Shown here piece after piece: positions 18,096-26,598 of a stretch of 64,000 nt of DNA (positions are counted from its first letter, which is position 1; every line of letters starts with the position of its first letter). The DNA is from Actinomycetes bacterium (lineage in GTDB: Bacteria > Actinomycetota > Acidimicrobiia > Acidimicrobiales > Ilumatobacteraceae): positions 1 to 64,000 of the forward strand of contig JANXUF010000004.1 in assembly GCA_025356335.1 (NCBI GenBank). The letters are read 5' to 3'. Below the pieces are notes generated by a model. It was not told the origin of the DNA. It did no database searches and saw only the letters and a program-made list of their open reading frames with translations. The position numbers and the translations under genes are program-made.

Positions 18096-18743
18096 CTAAT
18101 CGACCTGGAGGGTGGCCGTCCTCGTCGACTGCGACGCCGGTGCGCTGGCGATTTCGCTCCGGGTGTTCTTGGCAGTGGCGGTGATCGACAGGCGATCGCC
18201 GGAGACCGTCCCGTGCGTCGTGCCATCGGGAAGGAGGCAGTCGGCACCGCTGTGATAGGTGTCGAGCGATTGCTGCACGAGGGATGCGTCGTCGATGACG
18301 ATCAGTTGGTCGTAGCGCAGCTTGTGCTCGAAGACGTCCTTGACGCCGTTGTTGTTCCTGTCCGGCCAGAAGTCGTCTGGAGCGGTCCGGTGGGCGAGAT
18401 AGGCGTGCTCGGTGGTCGAGTAGTCGTAGCCCTTCAGCGACATCGGATTGGTGTCGCTCTCGGCAACGGCGGTCGCTCCGGCCGTACAGATGAAGTGGTT
18501 CTCGATGGAGGTCTCGATCGACTCGACGCCACCAGTGTCGGTCGCCGTGATGATGATCTGCTGACCGACACCGCCGAGGGTGACCGATCCGCTTGCAGCG
18601 GCGCCATTGACGCTGAAGCTGATCGACGGCGGTGTCAAGTCATGGAGATTGCCAGTGACCGGCCTGCACGCGCTCAGCGCAGCGATCAACCCGAGCGACG
18701 CTGCTCCGGCGATGATGCGCTTGTGCGTTCTGCAGATACCCAT
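18096..18743 (-). CDS. Putative secreted lipoprotein
   Basis: 215 aa from ATG 18743. This start gives a textbook lipoprotein signal: MGICRTHKR, a hydrophobic stretch, then LSAC with Cys about residue 27; an in-frame ATG at 18794 would add 17 residues and make the n-region too long. The mature protein begins RPVTGNLHDLTPP and looks like an Ig-like beta domain (SISFSVNGAAASGSVTLGG). A DRNNNGVKD stretch resembles a calcium loop, followed by FEHKLRYDQL. Two Cys residues remain (FICTAG and ADCLLP), possibly a disulfide. I do not recognise the family. Confidence 0.7.
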   Translation of the reverse strand: MGICRTHKRIIAGAASLGLIAALSACRPVTGNLHDLTPPSISFSVNGAAASGSVTLGGVGQQIIITATDTGGVESIETSIENHFICTAGATAVAESDTNPMSLKGYDYSTTEHAYLAHRTAPDDFWPDRNNNGVKDVFEHKLRYDQLIVIDDASLVQQSLDTYHSGADCLLPDGTTHGTVSGDRLSITATAKNTRSEIASAPASQSTRTATLQVD

Positions 18744-18847
18744 GTCGTTGTTGAGTGTCTTCGATGGTGTCGAATACATCCGGTTTGCTGACATGTTCCT
18801 GTGTACGCCGCCGACCGATAGCCGGTTCGCGAGCGGGTCGAGCCAAT

Positions 18848-18853
18848 TACAGT
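18848..18853 (+). promoter_or_regulatory. Possible -10 box of xerD
   Basis: TACAGT lies 10 nt before ATG 18864. TTCGCG at 18826-18831 is a weak -35 with a 16-nt spacer. It sits in the region divergent from the lipoprotein gene. Confidence 0.35.
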
Positions 18854-18863
18854 GGGTGGTCTG

Positions 18864-19796
18864 ATGGTGCCTGCTCTGCCGGTCGAGTGCGAAGACTTCC
18901 TGACGTGGCTGACGGTCGAGCGCGGGCGGGCGAAGAACACGATCTCCGCCTACCGACGTGATCTGACGGCGTACGTCGGTTGGCTACAGACCCGGCAGAC
19001 CACCGTGCTGACGGTCGACGAGACAACATTGACGGAGTGGGTGGGGGAGATGCGAGCTGGCGGGGCGGCACCCGCCTCGACCGCCAGGGCGCTCGCGGCG
19101 GTGCGTCAGCTGCACCGATTCCTGGTCGAAGAGGACGTGCGCACTGATGATCCGACGGCTGACGTCGAGGCGCCCCGTGTCCCTGCGGGAATCCCGCACC
19201 CGCTCAGCGAAGCCGACGTCAGCGCGCTGATCGACGCGGTCCATGGCAACGATCCGATTGCCCGCAGGGACAGGGCGGTGCTCGAGCTGCTCTACGCCAC
19301 AGGGATGCGGGTGTCCGAGCTGTGCGGGCTGTCGCTCTCCGATGTCGACAACGACGATCATCTCGTGCGGGTCTTCGGCAAAGGATCAAAGGAACGTGTC
19401 GTCCCGTTCGGTGGTGCGGCGGCGAGGGCGTTGGCCGATTGGCTGTCGCCACTCGGACGGGATGCGATGGTTCCCGGGCGTTGGGCCCGTCGCGGTGATT
19501 CCGAGGCAGTGTTTCTCGGCGTTCGCGGCGGCCGGCTCGGCCGTCAGCATGCATGGATCATCCTCCGCGGTTACGGCGACCGGATCGGTCTCGGTGATCG
19601 ACTCTCGCCTCACGTCCTGCGCCATTCGTGTGCGACCCATCTGCTCGATCACGGTGCCGATCTGCGCATCGTCCAGGAACTCCTCGGCCACGCGACCATC
19701 TCGACGACGCAGATCTATACGAAGGTGTCGCAGGAGTTGATGTGGGAGGAGTACCGCACATCGCATCCCCGCGCCCGGCTGGCGGTCCAGCGGTGA
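18864..19796 (+). CDS. xerD: Tyrosine recombinase XerD
   Basis: 310 aa from ATG 18864; a GTG at 18852 is an alternative. The N-terminal SAM-like domain (ERGRAKNTISAYRRDL) is followed by the catalytic domain with Arg in ATGMRVSELCGL, Lys in FGKGSKERVVP, the HVLRHSCATHLLDHGADLR box, LGHATISTT and the nucleophile Tyr in QIYTKVS (about residue 285). With XerC it resolves chromosome dimers at dif. No phage genes or attachment repeats surround it, so this is the housekeeping enzyme. The stop overlaps the next start (GTGA). Confidence 0.93.
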   Translation: MVPALPVECEDFLTWLTVERGRAKNTISAYRRDLTAYVGWLQTRQTTVLTVDETTLTEWVGEMRAGGAAPASTARALAAVRQLHRFLVEEDVRTDDPTADVEAPRVPAGIPHPLSEADVSALIDAVHGNDPIARRDRAVLELLYATGMRVSELCGLSLSDVDNDDHLVRVFGKGSKERVVPFGGAAARALADWLSPLGRDAMVPGRWARRGDSEAVFLGVRGGRLGRQHAWIILRGYGDRIGLGDRLSPHVLRHSCATHLLDHGADLRIVQELLGHATISTTQIYTKVSQELMWEEYRTSHPRARLAVQR

Positions 19797-20269
19797 GGGT
19801 CGATCCGCGTGCGCGCGTCGGACATCTCACGCACTTGACGAAGCGGTTCGTCACCTCGCTGTCGACGCATGCGCCGACGGCAGCCGCCGACGCCTGGGCG
19901 ACGTCACAACTGCTGGCGGGCGAGCAGGCGTTGTGGTCGGCGATGTCGAACCAGGACCGTCGCCACGCGACCGTCGTTGCCTACCGATTTCTCGACCGCG
20001 CCCCGGATGCGCCGCGCGCGGCGATCGCTGCCGCGCTGCTCCACGACTGTGGCAAGACACCCGCCAAGCTGGGCACGCTCATGAGAACCGTGGCGACGGT
20101 CGTCGGGCCACGGGGTAAGCGCTTCGAGGCGTATCACGACCACGAACGGATCGGGGCGGACATCGCCAGAGATGCCGGGAGCGAGCCACAGACCGTCGCC
20201 CTGATCGCCCGTTCGCCCGACGCGCCGCCCGAGCTGCTGTCAGCGCTCTGCGCTGCCGACGACGTCTGA
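19793..20269 (+). CDS. HD-domain putative phosphohydrolase
   Basis: 158 aa from GTG 19793, chosen for its 4-nt overlap with xerD. LLHDCGKTPAKLG supplies the metal-binding HD, and YHDHERIGADIARDAG and ALIARSPDAPP provide later helices of a short HD fold. HD proteins of this size hydrolyse nucleotides or phosphate esters; the substrate is unknown. Coupling to xerD suggests coexpression but no shared pathway is obvious. It converges on trpS with 4 nt between stops. Confidence 0.75.
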   Translation: MRVDPRARVGHLTHLTKRFVTSLSTHAPTAAADAWATSQLLAGEQALWSAMSNQDRRHATVVAYRFLDRAPDAPRAAIAAALLHDCGKTPAKLGTLMRTVATVVGPRGKRFEAYHDHERIGADIARDAGSEPQTVALIARSPDAPPELLSALCAADDV

Positions 20270-20273
20270 CGGG

Positions 20274-21260
20274 TCAGGCGGGAAGGAAGCCGATGGCGTT
20301 GTACGCCCGCTCGAGGGTGGCGCTGGCAACGACTCGTGCTTTCGCCGCTCCCTGTCGGAGCAGGTTGGCGAGTTCGGCCTTGTCAGCGATCAGTTCGGCG
20401 TAGCGCGCTTGGATCGGGCGGAGCATCTCGACCACGGCTTCGCCGGTGTCGGACTTCAGCGGACCGTACTGCGAGTATTTGTCGGCAAGGGTTTCGGCGG
20501 AATCGCCGGTGCATGCTGACAAGATGTCGAGGAGGTTGGAGATGCCAGGCTTGGCCTCGCGGTCGTAGCGGACCTCGGATTCCGAGTCGGTGACGGCGCG
20601 CTTGAACTTCTTGACGATCGCCGCAGGATCCTCGTAGAGATAGACGAGTCCGGCGTCGCCTGCTGACGATTTCGACATCTTCGACGTCGGTTCCTGAAGG
20701 TCCATCACCCGTGCCCCGGCTCGCGGCGTGACCGCCTTGGGGATCACGAAGGTCTCCCCGAAGCGGTGGTTGAAGCGCACGGCGATGTCACGGGTGATCT
20801 CGACGTGCTGGCGCTGATCGTCGCCGACCGGTACCTCGTCAGCGTCGTACAGCACGATGTCGGCAGCCTGCAGCGCCGGGTAGGTGAATAGCCCCGCCGG
20901 GATGAACTCGCCCTCACGCTTTGCCGACTTGTCCTTGAACTGCACCATGCGCGACAGTTCGCCGAAGCTGACCGTGCACTCCATCACCCAACAGAGCTGC
21001 GAATGCTCGAAGATGTGTGACTGCACGAACACGGTGGCGACGTCCGGATCGAGTCCGGTGGCGAACAGCGTTGCCGCCAGCTTGATCGTGTTCTCGCCGA
21101 TGATCCCCGGAGCTTCGATCGCCGTCAGCGAGTGCAGGTCGACGATGCCGTGGAAGGCGTCGGCGTCGTGCTGACCGAGCGTCCAGTTGCGCAACGCACC
21201 GAGGTAGTTGCCCAGATGGACATCTCCTGTCGGTTGGATGCAGCTCAACACGCGTGTCAT
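20274..21260 (-). CDS. trpS: Tryptophanyl-tRNA synthetase
   Basis: 328 aa from ATG 21260. The start is fixed by the family N-terminus TRVLSCIQPTGDVHLGNYLG and by a TAGCGT box 7 nt upstream; an in-frame start at 21302 adds non-family sequence. The HIGH-like motif is GDVHLGNY, KMSKS is SKMSKSSAGD, and EVPVGDDQRQHVEITRDIA is typical of class Ic synthetases. It charges tRNA-Trp. The length is normal. Confidence 0.96.
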   Translation of the reverse strand: MTRVLSCIQPTGDVHLGNYLGALRNWTLGQHDADAFHGIVDLHSLTAIEAPGIIGENTIKLAATLFATGLDPDVATVFVQSHIFEHSQLCWVMECTVSFGELSRMVQFKDKSAKREGEFIPAGLFTYPALQAADIVLYDADEVPVGDDQRQHVEITRDIAVRFNHRFGETFVIPKAVTPRAGARVMDLQEPTSKMSKSSAGDAGLVYLYEDPAAIVKKFKRAVTDSESEVRYDREAKPGISNLLDILSACTGDSAETLADKYSQYGPLKSDTGEAVVEMLRPIQARYAELIADKAELANLLRQGAAKARVVASATLERAYNAIGFLPA

Positions 21261-21267
21261 GGGCCAG

Positions 21268-21273
21268 ACGCTA
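21268..21273 (-). promoter_or_regulatory. -10 box of trpS, leaderless start
   Basis: On the minus strand TAGCGT lies 7 nt before ATG 21260, so the mRNA should begin at or beside the start codon. Confidence 0.6.
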
Positions 21274-21428
21274 TCCCGGCCCGGTCGCTCCACCGAAGCC
21301 ATTTCGCCCGTCGACGAGGCCGATCGACCGGGCTCACGAACTTCTGTGGACGAAAACCCGACAGAACTGGCGGGTTGGTGGACTCAGTTGTGATTTTGGG
21401 GGTCGCTTGCGGGCGGATGGGGGTCCGG

Positions 21429-21434
21429 TAGCCT
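21429..21434 (+). promoter_or_regulatory. -10 box of the scpA operon, leaderless start
   Basis: TAGCCT lies 7 nt before ATG 21442. TTGCGG at 21407-21412 could be the -35 (16-nt spacer). Confidence 0.6.
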
Positions 21435-21441
21435 CTGGTCG

Positions 21442-22245
21442 ATGGCGTACGAGGTGAGCACCCCGGTTTTCGAGGGGCCCTTCGATCTGCTGCTGCACCT
21501 GATCCTCAAGGAACAGGTCGACATCTACGAGGTCTCGCTATCGGGGATCGTCGACGCCTACCTCGGCGAGATCGAGCGTATGCAGCACCTCGATCTGGAC
21601 ATCGCCACGAGCTTCCTGCTGATCGCCGCCACGCTCGTCGAACTCAAAGCACGACGCCTGCTCCCCGGCCGTGACGATGTCGATCTCGACGACGAACTGG
21701 CACTGTGGGAAGAACGTGATGTGCTGCTCTCGAAGCTCGTCGAGTGCAAGACGTTCAAAGACGTGGCTGCCGTCTTCTCACGGTTGGCCGGCGAGGCCGA
21801 CCGCAGTTTCCCGCGGCTCGTCGGGCCCGACGAGCGTTTTGCCGGGCTCGTCCCCGACATGCTCGAAGGCATCAGCCCGAACCGCCTGCGCCAGGTGTAC
21901 TTGCGATTGGTGACGCCGAAGGTCGTCCCCGTGATCGATCTGTTCCATGTTGGGCCGGTACGCGCAAGCGTCGCCGAAGCCGTCGCCGAACTGCTGGATG
22001 AGCTGCCACGCATCGGCAGGGTCGGCTTCCGCAGGCTGACGAGCGGACTCGTCGAACGCCTCGAGATCATCGTCAGGTTCCTGGCGTTGCTGGAACTGTA
22101 CAAACAGGGATACGTAGAACTGGTGCAGAACGACCGCATGGGCGATATCGAGATCGAGTGGACCGGCGGCGAGCAGCACGACGATTTCGCAGAGCGCGTC
22201 GGCGCCGGCATCAGCACACTGACGATCGACGACTACGAGGGCTGA
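21442..22245 (+). CDS. scpA: Segregation and condensation protein A
   Basis: 267 aa kleisin subunit of the SMC-ScpAB condensin. The N-terminal FEGPFDLLLHLILKEQVDIYEV is the family signature, followed by LDIATSFLLIAATLVELKAR and the C-terminal winged-helix region with ALLELYKQGYVELVQ, which binds the SMC head. It is followed by scpB after a 49-nt gap and then rluB, the classical order. It is transcribed from a probable leaderless promoter at 21429. Confidence 0.95.
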   Translation: MAYEVSTPVFEGPFDLLLHLILKEQVDIYEVSLSGIVDAYLGEIERMQHLDLDIATSFLLIAATLVELKARRLLPGRDDVDLDDELALWEERDVLLSKLVECKTFKDVAAVFSRLAGEADRSFPRLVGPDERFAGLVPDMLEGISPNRLRQVYLRLVTPKVVPVIDLFHVGPVRASVAEAVAELLDELPRIGRVGFRRLTSGLVERLEIIVRFLALLELYKQGYVELVQNDRMGDIEIEWTGGEQHDDFAERVGAGISTLTIDDYEG

Positions 22246-22294
22246 TGCACGGTTCGATGCAAGGGTTGATGAGCAGTTCCATGCGAGGGTGGAC

Positions 22295-23008
22295 ATGAAC
22301 CACGACTACGACGATGCGGAATCCGGCGAGCCGGAATTCGACGGGCTCGACGACGTCACCGAATCACCAGGGTCTGTCGATCTTGCCGACCTCGTCCGTG
22401 TCATCGAGGCAATCGTGCTGGTGGCGACCGACCCGGTCGAACCGGCGTTGCTGGCCCAACTGCTCGAACAACCGGTCACCGTCATCGTCGAGTTGTGCGA
22501 ACGCCTGAGCGAGGCCTACGAGGACGCGGGCCACGGCTTTCAGCTGGTGAAGGTCGCAGGCGGCTACCGCTATCAGACGCATCCGCGGTACGCCGTTTAC
22601 GTGGAGAAATTCGTACTCGACGGCCAGCGCGCCAGGATGTCGAGCGCAGCGCTGGAGACACTGGCGATCGTCGCCTACAAGCAGCCGATCTCGCGGGCGC
22701 AGGTCGCAGCGATCCGCGGCGTCGATCCCGACGGCGTCCTGCGCACGCTGCAAGCACGTGGATACGTCGATCAGGTCGGGCATGATCCTGGTCCGGGTCA
22801 GGCGACGCTGTGGGGAACGACGTCGATGTTCCTCGAGAAACTCGGTTTGAACTCGGTCGCCGACCTGCCGCCGCTCGCCCAATTCGTCCCAGGTGCGGAT
22901 GTCGTCGAAGCACTGGAGTACGGCTTACGCATCACGCCGGTGTCGCCGCATGCCTCGCCGAACGGCTCCTCGACGGGCTCGGCGAACGGGTCGTCCTCCG
23001 ATGGCTGA
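22295..23008 (+). CDS. scpB: Segregation and condensation protein B
   Basis: 237 aa from ATG 22295 (a GTG at 22289 is also in frame). The two winged-helix domains of ScpB are visible: LVRVIEAIVLVATDPVEPALLAQ, YRYQTHPRYAVYVEKFV, then LETLAIVAYKQPISRAQVAAIRGV. The N-terminal 25 residues are acidic. A Ser/Gly/Asn-rich C-terminal tail begins at about 222. It dimerises and binds ScpA. Its 3' end overlaps the rluB start by 8 nt. Confidence 0.95.
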   Translation: MNHDYDDAESGEPEFDGLDDVTESPGSVDLADLVRVIEAIVLVATDPVEPALLAQLLEQPVTVIVELCERLSEAYEDAGHGFQLVKVAGGYRYQTHPRYAVYVEKFVLDGQRARMSSAALETLAIVAYKQPISRAQVAAIRGVDPDGVLRTLQARGYVDQVGHDPGPGQATLWGTTSMFLEKLGLNSVADLPPLAQFVPGADVVEALEYGLRITPVSPHASPNGSSTGSANGSSSDG

Positions 23009-23801
23009 TCGACCGGCTGATCGACCGGCTGATCGAATTCCGGAGCCTCCGCTCTGGGAGCAGTGGGCCGCCGCCAGCGCCGAACTGCACGAGGGAGAGC
23101 GGCTGCAGAAGGTGATGGCCCAACGAGGGTACGGCAGCCGTCGGGTGTGCGAGGAGATGATCGCCGCCGGCCGCGTGACCGTCAATGGCGAGGTGGCGAT
23201 CCTCGGTCGGCGTGTCGCTGTCGACAACGATCTCGTCGAGGTCGACGGCCATCTGGTGGCGCTGCGCGCCGATCTCGTGTACTACCTGCTGAACAAGCCT
23301 GAGGGAGTCGTGACGACCGCAAGCGACACCCACGGGCGTGAGACCGTTGTCGAGATGGTGCCGCGGGAACCACGGGTGTATCCCGTCGGCCGCCTCGATC
23401 GCGACACCGAGGGCCTGCTGCTACTGACGAACGACGGAGCGTTGACGAATCGCCTGACACATCCGCGCTACGGGATCGAGAAGGAATACCTCGCCCAGGT
23501 CACCGGCGGCCTCGTCTCCAGTTCGGCACTTCGAACGTTGCGCGAGGGCGTCGAGCTGGAGGACGGTGTGACCGCTCCGGCGAAGGTCAGTCAGCCGAGC
23601 CCCGGTGTGTTGCGGGTGACGATCCACGAGGGCCGCAATCGCCAGGTCCGCAGGATGTGCGAAGCGATCGGCCATCCCGTGTCGAGACTGATCCGCGTGC
23701 GAATCGGGCCGATTTTCGACCGCAGCCTCAAGCCGGGGGAGTGGCGTGAACTGACCGACGCCGAACGGCGTGCCTTGGAAGCGGCCGTCACCACCACCTG
23801 A
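23001..23801 (+). CDS. rluB: 23S rRNA pseudouridine synthase, RluB-like
   Basis: 266 aa from ATG 23001, overlapping scpB. An N-terminal S4 domain (RLQKVMAQRGYGSRRVCEEM) precedes the RsuA/RluB catalytic domain with VGRLDRDTEGLLLLTNDG containing the catalytic Asp, then LTHPRYGIEKEYLAQV and EGRNRQVRRMCEAIGHPV. It modifies a uridine near the peptidyl-transferase centre. The first residues come from a 12-bp repeat (23004-23034) coding ADRPADRPADR. In mycobacteria cmk follows; here an opposite-strand unit lies downstream. Confidence 0.93.
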   Translation: MADRPADRPADRIPEPPLWEQWAAASAELHEGERLQKVMAQRGYGSRRVCEEMIAAGRVTVNGEVAILGRRVAVDNDLVEVDGHLVALRADLVYYLLNKPEGVVTTASDTHGRETVVEMVPREPRVYPVGRLDRDTEGLLLLTNDGALTNRLTHPRYGIEKEYLAQVTGGLVSSSALRTLREGVELEDGVTAPAKVSQPSPGVLRVTIHEGRNRQVRRMCEAIGHPVSRLIRVRIGPIFDRSLKPGEWRELTDAERRALEAAVTTT

Positions 23802-23820
23802 GGCTCTGCCTGCGGCATGC

Positions 23821-26199
23821 TCACCCGAGGCGGATCGTCGGTTCGGCGGTGACGAGATCGGTGATCGCGTAGCCGTTGCTCTTCGGGTCGAAGACGCCTG
23901 GAAGCACGAGGTCTGACACCGTCCACTGATAGCTGAACGGACCGGCGCAGTCCGAGGTGACCGGATTGAGGCACGTTGGCCAATCGGCGACGCCGATGGT
24001 GACCTGTCCGTCCCCGTCGATGTCCTTCCACGAGGAGACGTCGCCGAAGGCTCGGCTGGGGTTGTCGATCTGACCGTCGACGCGGCCCACCCTGTCAACT
24101 CGGTACACCGCTTCGGTGGGGAACTGGTACAGCGGGATCAACACCGAATCCTTGTCCATCTCGGTGACCGCCATGCGGATGTCGGCGGCTCGTCTGTCGG
24201 GATCGAGTTGCGTATCCGAGTCGTGCAACGCCATCGTCGCCCTCGTATTGACCCATGCCTGGTCGTTCAGCCCGACGCCGCTGTTCACGTCGATCGGGAT
24301 GTTGTCGCTGGTGAATTGCGGGACGAGATAGCCCGGGTCGGGAATCGTCGTGTTCGTGTACATCGTCATGTCGTAATCGAGCGACGGCAGGCGGTCCTGG
24401 AAGACGCAGGCTGCGTCGCAGTTGTCGGCGGTGACCTGGAATCCGGCTGTCGCGAGCAACGGGATCAGGAATGCCTGCGCCGATGACCGTCGTTGGTTGT
24501 CGGTCGTGACCATCCACTTGATGTCGAGTACCGTTCCGTCCTTCGACCACAGTCCGTCAGCGTTCTTGGCGTAGCCCGCAGCTGTCATCGTCGCGGCTGC
24601 TTTGGCGAGGTCGAAGCGGTTCCCGAATAGTCCTGTCGGACACAACGGTCCGGCGATGACTGGACCGCATCTCGACAACAGGCCGCCCGGGGCGATCGGC
24701 GCGTAGATCTGGGCGAACAAGGCGTCGAGATCGATCGACGCATAGAACGCCGACCGCACGGCCGGATCGGCGAACGGGTGACCGTCCTTCTGGTTGAAGT
24801 ACAGCGCCTCGAACTGGCTGCCGGCACCCGTGTCGACCTGCACATTGCCGCCGCTCGGCTGAAAGACGATGCCGTCACCGAACAACTGGAAGGCATAGTC
24901 GATATCGCCGCTGGTGACGGCATCGGTCAGGTCGCCGGCGAGCGGTTTGATGACCAGACGTGAGATCGAGGGGTGAGTACCCCAGAAGCGGCTGTTGGGG
25001 ACGAGGACCTCCTCGGTAGCGCTCCAGGACTGGATTTTCCATTCCCTGCCCGACGTCGCCAATGTCGTCTGGAAGGCGTTCGAAACGTCGCCGCAGTGAT
25101 CGACCGCACTGCGTTGCACCAGCGCCGAGAACAGCGTCCGATAGGCGGCGAACGGCGTCGAGTAGCTGATGACGACCTCGTGTGCATCCTTGCCCTGTGT
25201 CACGGCGGTGATCGAGTCGTATCCGGCGGTGTTGACGGAGCCGCCGGTGTTGAGGAACGCTCTCCACGTGCATTCGAAGTCGGCGGTGGTGATCGGCGAT
25301 CCGTCCTGCCATACGGCTCGTGGATCGAGTTCGATCGTTTCGGTCATTGCCGCGCCGGCGGGAGCGGTCTGTGGCGAAGCACCGGTGGTAGACGGTGCCC
25401 CGCCGGTGCCCGGTCTGCTGACGGGAATCCTTGGCGCCGTCGTGCCGGCAGCGATATGGGTGATGTCATCATCGCCGGATCGCACGACGACGACGACCAA
25501 TGCAGCGATGAGGAGCATGGCCGCAACGGCGATGACGAGCGGCGACCGTTTCGACGACGGTCGAGCAGATCGACTCAGCGGTCCCGGAGCGGACGGTCCG
25601 CTGATGAACGGTGCAGGAGCGGCAAACGTCGATGTACCCGGAGGGGGTGCGAGCCACGGTACCTGACCCTGGAGCAGCAGTAGGCCCCCGAACGCCCGTG
25701 CGGCCGACGCCTCGGTTGGGCCGTGCTGCGTGGTGTAGGCAGCGACGGCGGTGTAGTCGACAATCAACTCGACCGGCGGAAGTCCCGCATCGGCCGCAGC
25801 GGTCAGCAGGAGTTGTCGGCGATAGTTGTCGAGGAACGCCGGGTGGCAGATGGCGATGCGCGACGGTGGCCCGCGGAGCACTTTCGTCGCGCTGGAATAG
25901 ACGGCGCCGAGGAACAGGCCGACGATGTCGGACACGGCATACGGCCGGCCGGCCACCTCGATCGGGCGGGGGTCTCCGATGCGCTGTACGACGTTGTCGC
26001 ACACGCGTGAGGGATCGACGGCACGGAGGGTTTCGGCGCGCGTGCCGACGAGTACCTCGTCGGAAGCGGCGACACCGATCATCGAGGCGACGGTCGCGTT
26101 GTTCCCCTCGATCGCCAGCAGCGTCGGCGGTCGGCCATCCCACTGCACGGCAACGGTGGTGTACGCCGGTTGGAGATCGATGACGAGCACGTACGGCAT
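23821..26199 (-). CDS. Chimeric membrane protein: truncated Hsp70-like domain, TM helix, circularly permuted SBP family 5 domain
   Basis: 792 aa. Residues 1-175 resemble the first half of an Hsp70 actin-like ATPase domain (YVLVIDLQPAYTTVAVQW; RIAICHPAFLDNYRRQ; PPVELIVDYTAVAAYT), but the phosphate-1 GTT is missing and the second half (DLGGGT, adenosine motif) is absent, so ATPase activity is unlikely. Residues 220-239 form one membrane helix, followed by a Pro/Thr/Gly linker. Residues about 286-720 are an extracytoplasmic oligopeptide-binding domain starting at its usual interior (LDPRAVWQDGSPITTADFEC). The missing N-terminal strand set (VTIGVADWPTCLNP ... VLPGVFD ... DLVTAEPT) sits at the C-terminus, 732-790, after a DIDGDG calcium-loop-like joint. 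Third gene of a coupled operon, 3 nt after the preceding stop. Confidence 0.75.
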   Translation of the reverse strand: MPYVLVIDLQPAYTTVAVQWDGRPPTLLAIEGNNATVASMIGVAASDEVLVGTRAETLRAVDPSRVCDNVVQRIGDPRPIEVAGRPYAVSDIVGLFLGAVYSSATKVLRGPPSRIAICHPAFLDNYRRQLLLTAAADAGLPPVELIVDYTAVAAYTTQHGPTEASAARAFGGLLLLQGQVPWLAPPPGTSTFAAPAPFISGPSAPGPLSRSARPSSKRSPLVIAVAAMLLIAALVVVVVRSGDDDITHIAAGTTAPRIPVSRPGTGGAPSTTGASPQTAPAGAAMTETIELDPRAVWQDGSPITTADFECTWRAFLNTGGSVNTAGYDSITAVTQGKDAHEVVISYSTPFAAYRTLFSALVQRSAVDHCGDVSNAFQTTLATSGREWKIQSWSATEEVLVPNSRFWGTHPSISRLVIKPLAGDLTDAVTSGDIDYAFQLFGDGIVFQPSGGNVQVDTGAGSQFEALYFNQKDGHPFADPAVRSAFYASIDLDALFAQIYAPIAPGGLLSRCGPVIAGPLCPTGLFGNRFDLAKAAATMTAAGYAKNADGLWSKDGTVLDIKWMVTTDNQRRSSAQAFLIPLLATAGFQVTADNCDAACVFQDRLPSLDYDMTMYTNTTIPDPGYLVPQFTSDNIPIDVNSGVGLNDQAWVNTRATMALHDSDTQLDPDRRAADIRMAVTEMDKDSVLIPLYQFPTEAVYRVDRVGRVDGQIDNPSRAFGDVSSWKDIDGDGQVTIGVADWPTCLNPVTSDCAGPFSYQWTVSDLVLPGVFDPKSNGYAITDLVTAEPTIRLG

Positions 26200-26202
26200 G
26201 CG

Positions 26203-26598
26203 TTACCCCGATCCGGCTGTCGGTACGCCGAGCGGGCTGGCGGTATCGGGCGGAATCGGCAGAGGCAGTGACGTCCCCCTGCCTGCTCCGATCGTTGTCG
26301 GCGGGCCGCTCGCAGGGACCGAAGGTGTCGTGTCCGATGGTGCTGTCGTGGGCGACGCCCCGGTGGTCGCCGGAGGCAGCGTGGTCGTCGTGGCGGTGGT
26401 CGGCACGGGCGGGATTGCCGGCGGATCGTCCCGATGGCGATACCACAGCCCGAGTAGCAGGCCGAGGAGCAGCCCGATCAGCACGGCCGCTGCGAACACC
26501 AAAGCCGTGCGACCTCGCCCGCCTCGTCGGTGGATCGGTGCGCCGGGAACGGGGTCGCCGTAGCGGCGGAACGGCGGCGGGCCGAGCGGTGTGCTCAT
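26203..26598 (-). CDS. Small bitopic membrane protein with Pro/Thr-rich exterior
   Basis: 131 aa. A basic, proline-rich cytoplasmic N-terminus (PPPFRRYGDPVPGAP, RRGGRGR) precedes one membrane helix (about residues 31-52, rich in LLGLLLGL) and a 75-residue Pro/Thr/Ser stalk (TTATTTTLPPATTG). There is no recognisable domain. The start overlaps the LtrA-like stop (ATGA), and the Hsp70/SBP chimera follows 3 nt later, so the three are cotranslated. The stalk could be O-mannosylated or reach into the wall; this is inference. The C-terminal tail is low complexity. Confidence 0.7.
   Translation of the reverse strand: MSTPLGPPPFRRYGDPVPGAPIHRRGGRGRTALVFAAAVLIGLLLGLLLGLWYRHRDDPPAIPPVPTTATTTTLPPATTGASPTTAPSDTTPSVPASGPPTTIGAGRGTSLPLPIPPDTASPLGVPTAGSG

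Noticed and set aside
18096-18743. Dockerin or EF-hand protein because of DRNNNGVKD
   Set aside because: Only one calcium-loop-like stretch and no second copy or helix pattern; kept as an unassigned lipoprotein.
18864-19796. Tyrosine recombinase as sign of an integrated element
   Set aside because: It has XerD features, lies in the housekeeping pyrG-xerD-scpA order, and no att repeats, tRNA target or phage genes are near.
23821-26199. Explaining the Hsp70/SBP chimera as two genes joined by a sequencing frameshift
   Set aside because: One continuous frame runs through a plausible membrane helix and linker, and the displaced N-terminal SBP segment is in frame at the end; a frameshift would not create this order.
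23821-26199. Active Hsp70 ATPase
   Set aside because: The phosphate-1 GTT and the whole second half with phosphate-2 and adenosine motifs are missing.
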